Shown piece by piece: positions 22,284-34,128 of a stretch of DNA of 64,000 nucleotides. Positions within the stretch are counted from its first letter, which is position 1; each line of letters opens with the position of its first letter. The stretch lies in assembly GCA_037783545.1 (NCBI GenBank), contig JBBELK010000307.1, positions 496,001-560,000 of the forward strand, in the 5' to 3' direction. The notes under the pieces are model-generated. The model was not told the DNA's origin. It was given only the letters and a program-made list of their open reading frames with translations, and made no database searches. The stretch is from Henricia sp. BOLD:AAB3569. Its lineage: Eukaryota; Echinodermata; Asteroidea; Spinulosida; Echinasteridae. The position numbers were made by a program, and so were the translations under genes.

Positions 22284-22869
22284 CAGATTTGCTTTTTTGG
22301 CCACAAAGAAGGGAAAGGCTACAAGGCCCTTTCGAAGCAGTCTAGAGTGTCAGTATCCACTGTTTAGAGCATAATTAGGAAGTATGCCTACAAGGAGTTT
22401 CACACAGTGAGAAACCTCAAAGGGCGTGGTCGTAAGTCGAAGGTGTCACCTCGTCTGGCAAGAAAAGTGTGCCGAGAAGCCAGCAACAATCCCCGCATCA
22501 CCATAAAGGGTCTCCTGAACAGCCTTGGCGAGTCTGGAACCAAGATATCCAGGCAGACACTTCAGCGCACATTGCATCAGGGATGTCTCCATGGCCGCCG
22601 ACCTAGAAAGACGCCACTCCTTTTCGGGCACATGGATGTTGCTTATGTCTGGGGGGAAAAAGGGGAAGCGTACAATCCAAAGAACATGGTCCCAACCGTC
22701 AAGCATGGAGGTGGTAGCATCATGATGTGGGGATGCATCTCGGCAAATGGGACTGGGAATCTCGTCAAAGTGGTTGGCATCATGGAAACGGAGCAGTACA
22801 TTAAGATCATCAATACAAAACATAAAGTAGTCCGCTGAGAAACTCCAGCTTGGTGAGCATTGGACCTAC
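22284..22869 (+). pseudogene. Tc1 transposase, N-terminal half (broken)
   Basis: The first helix-turn-helix reads GKGYKALSKQSRVSVSTV, followed by an in-frame TAG at 22365. The second, RGRKSKVSPRLARKV, continues to SRQTLQRTLHQ and GRRPRKTPLL. The sequence then jumps to FGHMDVAYVWGEKGEAYNP and TVKHGGGSIMMWGC, so the segment that normally carries the first catalytic Asp is deleted. After a frameshift it reads EKLQLGEHWTY, where the 5.2-kb element entered. Inactive. Confidence 0.85.
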
Positions 22870-23036
22870 TAGGCCTAGTCCTGGCCCAAGACTATTGTGG
22901 TCGATATTGGTTTATGTACGCGTTGGCCATTCCCGGTAGTGCACCCTCTTGCAGCACTAACAGACCAGCCCTTTGCGCGACTACAATAGTCTTGGGAAAT
23001 CCTCCCGAAAGTTTAGCATTGGGGGCGGTACCGTTT

Positions 23037-23095
23037 TACGTAGACCGGTTCCTGTCCACATATTCCACACAGGAGAATATAAGGACAGGTAAAGG
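23037..23095. repeat. Partial copy of the GACTGGTTCCCGTCCACAT MITE family
   Basis: GTAGACCGGTTCCTGTCCAC, then ATATTCCACACAGGAGAATA and TAAGGACAGG, matching the termini of the element at 37505-37832. Confidence 0.7.
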
Positions 23096-23227
23096 GCGCT
23101 TCATCTTGATATGTAATTGGTCGTTTTTGCGTGTGCGCATTGTGTTTTTTATATTTAAACATTTACATCATTACATGTTCGACACGCACGGCCAAGTTAC
23201 AAATGTCAATGCAAAATCTGCGCACTT

Positions 23228-23250
23228 ACCAATAATAATAATAATAATAA
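23228..23250. repeat. (AAT)n microsatellite
   Basis: Seven consecutive AAT units. Confidence 0.95.
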
Positions 23251-23339
23251 CCACGTGACGGGCAGAATTCTGCTCGTCATGGCTGCCCTTTACCGATCCC
23301 TATATTTTCGCAATAAGCGAACCAATCTATAGGGATCAG

Positions 23340-23392
23340 TGTTATGGCCGAGCGGTCTAGTGCGTCGAACTTAAGTTCCTGTGCTAGTACTA
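23340..23392 (+). mobile_element. 5' half of a tRNA-like SINE, split by the LINE
   Basis: GTTATGGCCGAGCGGTCTAG with GTGCGTCGAACTTAAGTTCC looks like the A-box half of a Leu/Ser-type tRNA head. The matching B box appears only after the LINE (27398-27585), which suggests the LINE inserted into this SINE. The exact junction is uncertain. Confidence 0.5.
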
Positions 23393-26300
23393 TAATGTAG
23401 GGCGCTCTGATGTACACGACGTGTTTTTAATTCTCTGCAATCTATTCGCCAAAAAACTGTTGTATTAATCGTCCAATGGTTGCTTGAGTGAGATTTTTTT
23501 ATTATACCTTACTAATATACACCCATCGTTCCTGATTGTGAAAAGACTTGCCTAAAAAATGAGTGAATCTCGAGGTAATACTAGAAAGAAATTACGTTCA
23601 ACCACATGTACGGTAGCGGCGGGAGGAAACAAAGATTGTATGATTATAACGATCCCTCATACGTGTTATTAATAGTTTAATTCCATGTAACTTGTATGTT
23701 CTTTGTCCGTACGTGTTTTTGTGTTGTTATATATGCCTGCTAAGTTTCCTTGTTTATCTTGTAAAAACCCAGTGAAAATCAACCAGCATGGAATATACTG
23801 TGACATGTGTACAAATTGGATACATCTCTCATGTACATCTTTAAGTTTGACAGAATACTATACTCTTGGAAACGATGATAATCCATGGATATGCCATGTT
23901 TGTTTAAGTAGCATACTTCCTTTTAGTACACTTGATAATGTTGATTTTAATGCTGTTTTCTGGGAAACTGATGACATAAATATTGAGTCTGTGAATTCTT
24001 CATGTGATTTTGCTGATCTTACAGATTTTAATCATTTTGATGAGGCTAATCAATCTGAATTTAATGACCCAAATATCCCCTTTGCTCCTGCCCAGTCACG
24101 AGCATGCCAGTATTATTCTACCAATAATTTTCCCTCTGTGAATAATTCTAATTTGTCATTATTTCATCTTAACATACGTAGTTTACAAAAACATTTTGAT
24201 GATCTGAAATATTTATTCCATTCAATTTCTCATAGTTTTTCGGTTGTAGCACTCACTGAAACATGGTTAAAAACAAGCCCTCATAATTATTACACTTTGC
24301 CTGGTTATAAACTCATTGTTAATAATAGGTTGGACAAAATAGGAGGAGGCGTTGCATTCTATGTTTCTAATAACCTAAATTATCAGGTTCGTAATGATCT
24401 CACATGTATGGATGATTGTTGTGAATCCCTATTTATAGAAATTATTCTTCCGAAAACTAAAAATGTAATTGTTGGTGTTGTATATAAGCCCCCACGTGCA
24501 AACCATAACGAGTTTATGACATCCATGCAAGGTATTATTTCCCGTATAACAATGAATAATAAGTCATGTTTTATTTGTGGGGATTTTAATATTGATTTGC
24601 TTAATTATAATAATTCTAATTCACAGGATTTTATTGATGTTATTTCTACACATTCGTTTTTACCCCTTATTGATAAACCAACTAGAATAACCAATCATTC
24701 TGCCACACTTATTGATAATATACTTACAAATGTTTTACACAATCCTAAATCAGGTGTTATTTTAACTGATATTTCAGATCATCTGCCCATATTTGTGGTG
24801 ATGCAGGATGGTAAATTTGATACTTCATACAGGAAAAATAAGAAGCGTCATATAACTCCGGATAATGTTCAAAGATTACATAATGACCTTGCCTGTACTG
24901 ACTGGGATAGTGTTTACAAGAGTAGTGATCCAGACATTGCATTTAACATGTTTACTCAGACATTTAATGATAAACTAAATACCCATGTTCCATATGCTAG
25001 TTATACTAATAATTCTAAGACTAAATCACATTCACCTTGGATAACACGTTCATTACTTAAGTCGATTAATAGGAAGAATAAACTTTATCGCCAGTATCTA
25101 GCTAATCCAACTCCTTCTAGGAAAAATAAATACACTAAATATAAAAATATTTTGACCAATCTTCTTCGGAAATCTAAACAACAATATTATATTTCTCAAT
25201 TTAATAAGGAAAAAAGTAATATCCGTAATACATGGAAGGTTCTCAACTCAGTTTTAAATAATAAACTATCTGTTAATAATATTTGTAATATTATGCATGA
25301 GGGAAATGTTTTGACTAATTCCGAACAAATTGCAAATTGTTTTAATAATTATTTTGTTGGAATTGGTCCTAATCTTGCTAAAACTATTCCTCATTCTGGG
25401 GGTTCTTTTATTGATTACTTGCAAATGCCTAATCAAAACTCACTATTTTTTGTCCCTGTTGATGAACAAGAAATCAGTAACATCATTAAAGGCTTATATA
25501 ATAAAAAAAAGTACAGGGTATGATGATATATGTGTTTCTTTAATTAAGAATTCCAGTTCTGTTATATGCAAACCATTAGCTAGTATTATCAATTTATCCT
25601 TTGTTACTGGTATTGTTCCACAACAATTAAAGATTGCTAAGGTAGTTCCTGTTTTTAAAAGTGGAGATTCTTCTTGTGTTAATAATTATAGGCCAATTTC
25701 AATTCTCTCATGTTTTTCAAAAATTGTAGAGAAGTGTGTATACTCACGTACTGTAAATTTTTTAAATAATTTTGATATTCTAACTAAAGCTCAGTTTGGT
25801 TTTCGAAGTAATCATTCAACTGTGCATGCTATTCTTGATCTTGTAAATAAAGTGACAGGTGCACTTGATAACTCTGAGCACACGCTAGGGATATTCCTCG
25901 ATCTTTCCAAAGCTTTTGACACTATTAATCACGAAATATTATTGCACAAGCTATCTCATTATGGAATTCGAGGGGTGTCCCTGGCGTGGTTCAGAAGTTA
26001 TCTTTCTGACCGGTTTCAGTTTGTCACTATTGGAGGTTCAAGTTCAACACAAAAAAAGTTAAATTGCGGGGTTCCCCAAGGGTCAATCTTGGGTCCCTTA
26101 TTGTTTCTTATCTACATCAATGATTTTGTTAATTCATCTGATGTGTTTTCATTTATTTTGTTTGCTGATGATTCTAATTTATTTATATCACATAATGATT
26201 TGACTGCTCTTTCCAATATTGTTAATCAAGAACTCAATTTAATCTCAAAATGGTTTAGGGTTAATAAACTCTCCCTAAATATTGGAAAATGTAATTATAT

Positions 26301-27397
26301 GTTGTTTAGTAATACTGCCAATGATCTTCCTGGTGATATTATTCTTAATAATAGTATTATCAATAGGACAGAATGTACAAAATTTCTTGGATTATTTATT
26401 GATTCTGGCCTCACTTGGAAAAACCATGTAGATTATTTATGTAAAATTATAGCTCGTAATATCGGTGTTATTAATAGAATTAAGAACCTTGTTCCCCAAT
26501 CAGTATTATTGACCTTGTATAACACCCTGGTAGTGTCCTATCTAAATTATGGTCTATTGGTCTGGGGAAAATGTTCTGCTGGTAATTTAAATAGGCTTCT
26601 GCTATTACAAAAAAGAGCCCTTCGTGTGATAAATTTTGTAGATTTTTATGCTCATTCAGATCCTTTATTTATTGGGTGTAAAACATTAAAGGTCGTGGAT
26701 ATGTATTATCATCAGCTTGGGACCCTCATGTTTCAGTTGAATTTACATTCTTTACTATCATCTATTAGAGCTATGTTTACTCTCAATTATAATGTACATT
26801 CTCATTTTACTCGCCAAGCCTCTAATTATCATTTACCATACACTCGTACTTCACTGGCTCAAAGAACTCTTAAATATGCAGGACCCAAGCTGTGGAATTC
26901 TCTGTCAGAACATTTAAAAAATTCAAAAAGCATTGGTATATTTAAAAAGAATTATAAATTTGTATTACTAAACAGTTACAACTAAGGATTTTAATTTTAT
27001 TTCCAGATATTCCCATGCTGGTTGTTAATGTTCTTACAATTTATTATAGTATGTATTTGTCTTGTCCTTGTCTTTGTCTGTCATTAGTGTCCCTGTCTTT
27101 ATTTGTCTTGTCTTGTCTTTGTCTGTTGTCTGTAAGGTCTAATATTTTGTAACCTTAATGTTTTCTTTTGAACACTCCACATGACCCAGTATTTCTGTAA
27201 CTTTTCCTAATTCATATACTGGGTCATGTGAGAGTGTAAGGGGCTCATATTTACAAGCTTTGCTTTTAATGAGTTCCTCTACAACGTCAATTCTTGTATT
27301 TATGATTTAAAGAATACTACTTCTTTTTCTTTAGAGTAAGTGAATTGTAACATTGGAGAATATTATTTATGATGGTTGTAGAAATAAAAGAAAAGAA
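23393..27397 (+). mobile_element. Nearly complete non-LTR retrotransposon (LINE)
   Basis: Contains the PHD-EEP-RT coding region (next entry), a 3' UTR rich in TGTCTTTGTCTTG words (27055-27140) and a short A-rich end, AATAAAAGAAAAGAAA, at 27382-27397. It is more AT-rich than its surroundings. The 5' end is placed only approximately. Confidence 0.8.
23733..26985 (+). CDS. LINE polyprotein: PHD finger, EEP endonuclease, reverse transcriptase (one frameshift)
   Basis: A single polyprotein of about 1,080 residues, of the jockey/CR1-like kind. Start chosen at MPAKFPCLSCKNP; an upstream Met in frame lies at 23703. Residues about 6-58 form a PHD-type zinc finger (CLSC, CDMC, HLSC, CHVC). Endonuclease motifs follow in order: LNIRSL, ALTETWL, GGGVAFYVS, VVYKPP, CGDFNID, SDHLPI. 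The reverse transcriptase shows NNYRPISIL, QFGFRSNHST, FLDLSKAFDTINHEIL (first Asp), GVPQGSILGPLLF and FADDSNLF (catalytic Asp pair), then LSLNIGKCNYM. One extra A in the run at 25503-25510 shifts the frame (YNKKKYRV-stop instead of YNKKSTGYDDI). All other motifs are intact, so the copy is young, or the frameshift is a sequencing error. Confidence 0.9.
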
Positions 27398-27585
27398 ACC
27401 CTAGGTTCGATTCCGATGTAGGTTCAACCCGCGACGGGTTGTGGCACCTGTGCCCTTGAGCAAGGCACTCAACCACACTTGCTCCCATTCCTGTAATTGG
27501 CGGTCCATCCGCTGTTGGATGTGGTAAATAAATCTACGTTGTACGTAAATAGTTGCACAGGGTTTTATGATGGCACACAAGTGAC
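27398..27585 (+). mobile_element. 3' half of a tRNA-like SINE
   Basis: B box TAGGTTCGATTCCGATG, then GTGCCCTTGAGCAAGGCACTC, the conserved SINE body. Pairs with the A-box half at 23340-23392. Confidence 0.6.
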
Positions 27586-28047
27586 ATGACATACCACAGA
27601 TATATTTGCAAATATTTGCAATGTCGCAATTATCTTAATAAACAAATGTATTTTGCGATGTCATACGCCTCTGCAAACATGTTTGTACATATTTTCGCAA
27701 ACATTTGCCAAGAAAATTATGCCACCGAAAATATTAGCAACGATAACACGGTAATGTTCGATGTTTCTTGTAAGCCACCTTATATTTTTCGAAGGGCGTG
27801 CACGCGGTGTATTTGGGTCACTCGCTGGCTGCATCCGACGCGCTGTATTCCGACGCGCTACTGTATTCGGGTAACTCACTGATTGGTTCCCTAGGATCAG
27901 GAAAGCCTAGGCTTCCGGGAGGATTTCCCAAGACCATTGTAGTCGCGCAAATGGCTGGTCTGTTAGTGCTGCAAGAGGGCGCACTACAGGGAATGGCCAA
28001 CGCGTACACAAACCAATATCGACTACAATAGTCTTGGGCCAAGACTA

Positions 28048-28330
28048 TGGACCTACCAGCAGGACAGCGATCACAAACATACTGTCAAGGCAGTCACGAA
28101 ATGGTTCGCGGAGGACAACCATGTATGTGGACGTTCTGGAGTGGCCGAGCCAAAGCCTGGATCGTGAATCGAGAATTTATAGAGGGAACCAATGGCAAGG
28201 AAGCCTTCCAACCTCAACGACCTTGAGACTTTTACGAAGGAGGAGTAAGCGAAAATCCCAGTGGAAACATGCCAAAGCCTTGTAAGCCGATACAGGAACC
28301 GTTTGGAGGCAGTGATAAAAAAAGGCTTTT
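28048..28330 (+). pseudogene. Tc1 transposase, C-terminal half (broken)
   Basis: Begins with the second target-site copy, then QQDSDHKHTVKAVTKWFAED, the second catalytic Asp region, in the frame interrupted upstream. After a frameshift it gives VLEWPSQSLD, IENL, ARKPSNLNDLETFTKEE and AKIPVETCQSLVSRYRNRLE, the normal end of a Tc1 transposase. Several stops and frame changes. Confidence 0.85.
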
Positions 28331-28565
28331 CTATTGATTATTAAGAGTGACTTTATTACGGGTATATGAATAATTATGGACATATGGAAATATGTCAATA
28401 AAATACTGCCAAAATAATATATTACAGAAAATGTCACTTGTTGTTATTCTTTCAGTTGTTTGTCCATAGTTATCATAAGTAAGCCAGATAAAACTCACTC
28501 ATTTATTAACATGATTCAAAATACTCTAAAAATTACAAGGGTATGAATAATTTTTAGCACAACTA

Positions 28566-29599
28566 ACTTTTACCCCAACCAATTATCCCCGTTCGAGTGG
28601 TACAACCTTGACCCTTCCTCAGAACCTATTGTTAGGCACACGACGTCTGAAACGGTATCGGTTTCTGTGGATAGTTAGATTCCTTTGTCTATGGAAGAAG
28701 GTAAAACAAGGCTAAGTGTGATAGCTCCCTTTATGACAGTAGTAGTCTGCGTTGTTCGGCTATATGATGTTCGCGGCAAAGCCCCCGGGCAATTAGCACT
28801 CTGGGGGACCACAGATAAAAGACGGATGATGTCCATTGAGGGATCAACGTCCGTTAAATGGAGCCAGGAATATAGTTGAAGTACCATTTTGATATCAATC
28901 ATTCAATTCAAAATAACGCCGCGCTATTATCAATCGTGTACAAAGGTTGTCCTTGCCATTGGGTTGCTGCAGACCGTGATTATCAGACGTCGGGCTGCAT
29001 ATTTATGGTCCTTCGCAAACTTTCTGAACTCCCCGACAAATTTTGATTTTAAAATGTCCTACAAAGGAACACACCGGTTTTGTCGGGCTTTTTGGGCTCG
29101 AAATAGACTCATACATGATTCTGAAGGTCTTTCCGAAATAAATTAAAGACATCCTAAAAAGAAACCACCAAACTTTGCCATTTTTGAGCAATTTTCAAAA
29201 CAAAAAGAGATCACGTGATTTATCTGAACCAGATTTATGGTTCGGATAAATCACATGGTCTTGTGAGTATGTTTTTTTGTACCATCCCCTGGACGTTAAC
29301 ACGGATCTCTGGAATATTGCTTTTGTGGTTTGTTTGTACAAAGACACACGATCGAAGAAAACTTGCCCTTGTCTCCACTTCTATTTTTCTTTAGTCGGGC
29401 GCAATTCTTTTACATTCTCTGAGTTTATAAGCATCTTGTTTTAAACTCATACCACAAGCTCATCAGACGTCTGCCTTGTTTGCAGGAGGTCGTGGGTTCG
29501 AGATCCACCTGGCACGTTATGAAGTTTTGCATAGTGTTTGGGAAAGCATATAAAGAGTATAAAGTGTTAATAATTACGTCGGGTAAGGGCAAAAATTAA
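28566..29599. other. Intergenic, no gene supported
   Basis: No domain or splice context in the short frames present. A short palindrome near 29213-29260 (ATCACGTGATTTATC...GATAAATCACATGG) marks a small foldback. At about 29470-29525, GGTCGTGGGTTCGAGATCC resembles a SINE B box. Confidence 0.4.
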
Positions 29600-30455
29600 C
29601 ATAACCAGTTAATTTAAAGGAGCTTCCTTATTTTGTATGATTTATTTCAACTGCCCTGTGAAACCACGCATGTACTTTTTTTTTTAATTTCAAGAAAGTA
29701 GACATTTTCTACGGATTCCAACGGTGGTTGGCAAACCATGGCTGACGAAATGTGATTACAGACGATGTGCTCTCTGTTTATATCCAAAGCGCCCTCTGTT
29801 GAAAATTTGTAGTCGTTATGTGCGCGTATCCCGTTTTGCATAAATTTGGTTTGGTAATGATGCAAAAGGTCCCAAAATTCAAAGACGATTTGGCATGCAA
29901 ACTAATTACTAAACCAAATTTAAAAACGTGATGCGTGCGCATAGCGCCTGGTATTTTTCCCGTTTTTTTTTTCTTCTGATTTTTTATTCCCATAAATAAA
30001 TGAGTGAGTTTTGTCTGGCTTACTTATGCTAAATATGTGACAAACAACTGAAAGAATAACAACAAGTCACATTTTCTGTAATATATTACAACCACATAAC
30101 CAGTTAATTTAAAGGAGCTTTCTTATTTTGTATGATTTATTTCAACTACCCTGTGAAACCACGCAATGTACTTTATTTTCTAATTTCAAGAAAGTAGACA
30201 TTTTCTACGGATTCCAACGGTGGTTGGCAAACCATGGCTGACGAAATGTGGTTACAGACGATGTGCTCTCTGTTTATATCCAAAGCGCCCTCTGTTGAAA
30301 ATGGGTAGTCGTTATGTGCGCGTATCCCGTTTTGCATACATTTGGTTTGGTAACGGATGCAAAAGGTCCCAAAATTCAAAGACGATTTGGCATGCAAACT
30401 AATTACTAAACCAAATTTAAAAACGTGATGCGTGCGCGTAACGCCTGGTATGTTT
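29600..30455. repeat. Two direct copies of a 360-bp segment with a Tc1 end between them
   Basis: The segment 29600-29960 (ACCAGTTAATTTAAAGGAGC ... GATGCGTGCGC) recurs at 30095-30455 with few differences. Between them, 29985-30085 is the reverse complement of the Tc1 3' region seen at 28415-28500 (GAGTTTTGTCTGGCTTACTT, CAACTGAAAGAATAACAAC). The arrangement suggests tandem duplication with a Tc1 fragment lodged at the junction. Confidence 0.85.
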
Positions 30456-31089
30456 TTGTTTGTTGTGACGTTAGAGGGCACATCGTCTTCATAGGCTCCG
30501 TATTGCTACCAGTAAAGAAAAGGTTTTTTTCCCAGCACCTTTGAAAGGTCGTCTTATGGACAGGAAATGGAATAAAAACTCAGTCACGTAGAGACACCAA
30601 AGAGACGTGTAAATGATTGCAATACTTATTTAAATAAAGAAAATATGCACAACACTATCGGTTGTCTTTTTCAAAATTGTCAATTTTGTCAGCAGTTTTT
30701 CCGTACTTATTTGGATTCCCATTTTGTGAAGTTGGTTGTTTTTTTTGTTTAGATGAAAACGAAAATGACGTTTTTGGTTAAAGTTGTCAGCAGAGGGCGG
30801 TTTTCTAAATCGGACGACGATTTTGCAGCACTAAACTGACTGACAATGCGCTGAAACAAACTCTTTCGCACCAAACCGAATTTGAATGCTATATTTGGAA
30901 TTTAAAATGGACTAACTGCAAGGGATTTAAACTGCTTTAATATGGAGACATAAATGAAATTGGCCGCTTGTTTGCTGAAAATCGCCGGGATAACCTAAAA
31001 TAAATAATTGCAAAGTGACTAATGCAGTTTTTTCGCACTTCGAAATCTTACCCAAATCAAAGTGCGCCCTCCTTTAATTGTGTCAGCCG

Positions 31090-31298
31090 TACTTGGGCGG
31101 TCATGTTGTCCGTTGTGGTTCTTTTCTCGCGGTTCCAGTCACCTCTGGCGTCCTGGGTTCGAATCCGGGGCGTGTATGTGGATTGGGTTTGCAGTCCCAA
31201 ATTGACTGCGTTGGTTTTTTTTTAAACCGTATAGTTGATGGCATAAATGGCATTAGTTGGCGTAGATGCCATAAATTAACAACAACAACAACAAAAGG
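31090..31298 (+). mobile_element. tRNA-like SINE with (AAC)n tail
   Basis: B box CTGGGTTCGAATCCGGGGCG at about 31157, a body, then an (AAC)n tail near 31277-31292. The region 30456-31089 shows nothing recognisable. Confidence 0.55.
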
Positions 31299-31589
31299 TA
31301 ATGTCTAAAGACGTTCGTGCGTGAAGGCAAAACGACAAAATCCCAGAACGAACTCATTGTTTGCAAAACTCCAAGGCGAAACAAATATCATTGATACCTC
31401 TATATTTATGCACATTATAAAAAAAAGGCCATGAAGGAACAATCAAAAATTCACTTTGCATTAAAATATGTATTTTGTTTTATTCACACATTTATAAATC
31501 TTTAAAAACACACTTGAAAACACAATGAAAGATGTAATGAGATGGGAGAGGAAAAAGCAAGCGCCATCTTCTTCTTTGCAGCTCTAGGT

Positions 31590-32140
31590 TCAGTTTTAAC
31601 AAAGTACCTCCCAAGTTCGTTGCAGATGCATTCGTTTTAGCTTGTGCTAAACTGAATGAAGATTCAATGTTTTGTGTTTGAATTAACGCAAATTCTAATC
31701 TTGATGTCTTAGCTAACAGAATGTGAATTTCTTTAAAACGTGCAAATTAATTTAACATTGCGTCGTTATCAACATCAGTTGAATATGTACTTCCACAAAC
31801 GAAATCGAATGCATTTCTGATGAATTCGAGCGCGAAAACTATTTACAATCATGACCTTGCAAATGGGCGACGAGACTGTGCATCTATTCTTTAACACACT
31901 TCAAATAATAATATAGGTTTTCTCGCTCGAATACATCAGAAAGGCATTCGATTTTGTTGTGGAAGTACGTATTGAAGTGATTTGGATCCAGACGCAATTT
32001 CCCCGGTTCATATTTATTTGCACGTTATTCAGTTTCGTTTAAACACAATCACATTTGATCGCTAAGACATCCAGATTAGAATGTGCTTCATTCAAATACA
32101 AAGCATTGAATCTTCATTCAATTTAGCACAAGCTCGGGGT
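31590..32140. mobile_element. Foldback element, about 550 bp
   Basis: The left arm (AGCTTGTGCTAAACTGAATG, AAGATTCAATG, GATGTCTTAGCTAACA, ACTTCCACAAACGAAATCG) is matched in order by its complement on the right (CGATTTTGTTGTGGAAGTAC, GATCGCTAAGACATC, CATTGAATCTTCATTCAATT, TAGCACAAGCT). The short non-coding core makes it a non-autonomous DNA element or snapback. Confidence 0.8.
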
Positions 32141-32659
32141 TTGGGCGAATTTGAATGATTCCCGCTGGTATTTTAAAATTAAATGCCCGTAGTTTTAAAT
32201 CTAAGTGCGGAATTTTCCCTATTGCGTGCTCGAAAAAAAACCCAATTAATACTCTCTTATAAATAAACGAAGTATGAATTCAAACTGCATTCAAATTTGT
32301 GCTAAAACGAATGTATCTGAAAACAGTATGTATTCTCAAAGTGAACTAAGTGAACTAACTGTTTTTCAACAATTTCATACTTTTATAAAATCGGGTTTTT
32401 AATATGAAATTTCATGACTACGAACGTTCGATTTATCAGAACGCAATTATTTTCCCCTATTACTATAGGCTTCTGATCATCATCTAAACTTTTAATGGGT
32501 GAATGTGGCTGCCTTAAGTGTTTCCTTAGTGTCGTGCATTACATTGGTACACATTTGTTGTGTAACGTTGCAGATTTATTTTCCCCCTTCCGTTGTTCAA
32601 TGAAACGTTATGCATGTTCCCGATAGTTAACCTTATAGACAAAAGAAAAGAGTGCGTTT

Positions 32660-32874
32660 GCTTATTGGCCAGTAGGATAAAACTTTGCCCGCCATATAAA
32701 AATGGGGTACTTAATCTCCCACCATGGAAACGAAATAGAAGGCATGTGTTTTCTCAGTCCTTTGGCCGTGGAAGAATAATCATCCTTGAGCACAACTGAT
32801 CCTTTTGTCAGTGGGATAAGCATTCCACAAGAAGGCAAACCTTTTTCAGTCATCTTGGACAATCATGTTTCAGG
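32660..32874 (+). promoter_or_regulatory. Possible promoter and first exon of an unidentified plus-strand transcript
   Basis: A CCAAT-type box (TTATTGGCCAG, about 32660) lies 30 bp upstream of a TATA-like box (CATATAAAAATGG, about 32693). Further on, CATCTTGGACAATCATGTTTC leads to a consensus donor ATGTTTCAG|GTAGGT at 32874. The combination could be a 5' exon with three coding codons or untranslated sequence, but no downstream exon was found. The intron would start with the minisatellite. Coincidence is quite possible. Confidence 0.22.
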
Positions 32875-33802
32875 TAGGTCTCGTGCATTCATCTGGTCAG
32901 CTGGATAATAATAAGCTGTATACTAATTTTCCAACCACATGGCAGAATCGGTTGTCTGGTACATGGTTACCTGGATACTATTTTTCGAACCACATGGCAG
33001 GATCGGTTGTCTGGTACATGGTCAGCTGGATAATAATAAGCTGTATACTATTTTTCCAACCACGTGGCAGAATCGGTTGTCTGGTACATGGTTACCTGGA
33101 TACTAGTTTTCCAACCACATGGCAGAATCGGTTGTCTGGTACATGGTTACCTGGATACTATTTTTCCAACCACATGGCAGAATCGGTTGTCTGGTACATG
33201 GTTACCTGGATACTAGTTTTCCAACCACATGGCAGAATCGGTTGTCTGGTACATGGTTACCTGGATACTATTTTTCCAACCACATGGCAGAATCGGTTGT
33301 CTGGTACATGGTTACCTGGATACTATTTTTCCAACCACATGGCAGAATCGGTTGTCTGGTACATGGTCAGCTGGATAATAATAAGCTGCAGTATACTATT
33401 TTTCCAACCACATGGCAGAATCGGTTGTCTGGTACATGGTCAGCTGTATACTATTTTTCGAACCACATGGCAGAATCGGTTGTCTGGTAGCCTACATGGT
33501 CAGCTGGATAATAATAAGCTGTATACTATTTTTGCAACCACATGGCAGAATCGGTTGTCTGGTACATGGTTACCTGGATACTATCTTTCGAACCACATGG
33601 CAGAATCGGTTGTCTGGTACATGGTTACCTGGATACTATTTTTCCAACCACATGGCAGAATCCGTTGTCTGGTACATGGTCAGCTGGATAATAATAAGCT
33701 GTATACTTTTTTCCAACCACGTGGCAGAATCGGTTGTCTGGTACATGGTCAGCTGTATACTAATTTTCGAACCACATGGCAGAATCCGTTGTCTGGTACT
33801 TG

Positions 33803-33938
33803 GGGCGTGTTTGTTTCGGACGGATCCAGATTTAGATCTGCGCAGATCCAATTCACGTGACTTGAATTCCTAGTCGAGAGCAGTTACGTTAAATAACTCG
33901 GGATCTGGATTCGGATCTGTCGTGAAACAAACACGCCC
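33803..33938. mobile_element. Palindromic MITE, GGGCGTGTTTGTTTC ends
   Basis: Ends GGGCGTGTTTGTTTC and GAAACAAACACGCCC; the terminal repeats continue through GGATCCAGATTTAGATCTG. 136 bp, inserted in a minisatellite unit between TACTTG and ATGGTCAG. Confidence 0.85.
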
Positions 33939-34128
33939 ATGGTCAGCTGGATAATAATAAGCTGTATACTTTTTTCCCAACCACGTGGCAGAATCGGTTG
34001 TCTGGTACATGGTCAGCTGTATACTAATTTTCGAACCACATGGCAGAATCCGTTGTCTGGTACATGGTCAGCTGGATAATAATAAGCTGTATACTTTTTT
34101 TCCAACCACGTGGCAGAATCGGTTGTGT

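Larger units (their letters stand above)
22870..28047. mobile_element. Long-TIR element with 9-bp target duplication (Mutator-like), containing SINE and LINE
   Basis: Flanked by TGGACCTAC at 22861-22869 and 28048-28056; removing the element plus one copy restores the Tc1 reading around HWTY-QQD. The terminal inverted repeats extend about 150 bp (left TAGTCCTGGCCCAAGACTA after a small insertion, right TAGTCTTGGCCCAAGACTA as complement). Each TIR is itself roughly palindromic, with CCCAAGACTATTG at the tip and CAATAGTCTTGGG further in. Long TIRs and a 9-bp duplication are the usual signs of Mutator-like elements. No transposase was seen, and the interior is mostly later insertions. Confidence 0.75.
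22111..28565 (+). mobile_element. Tc1-like transposon remnant, split by a 5.2-kb insertion
   Basis: TA-flanked inverted ends: CAGATGTGCTCGAAATTATT with CATACCC on the left, and TGTGCTAAAAATTATTCATA on the right (complement). Without the insertion and one target-site copy the element is about 1.28 kb, shorter than a full Tc1, because the transposase has an internal deletion. It carries a broken transposase (next entries). Confidence 0.85.

Noticed and set aside
32865-33873. 331- and 153-codon plus-strand frames
   Set aside because: Translation of the 55/70-bp minisatellite.
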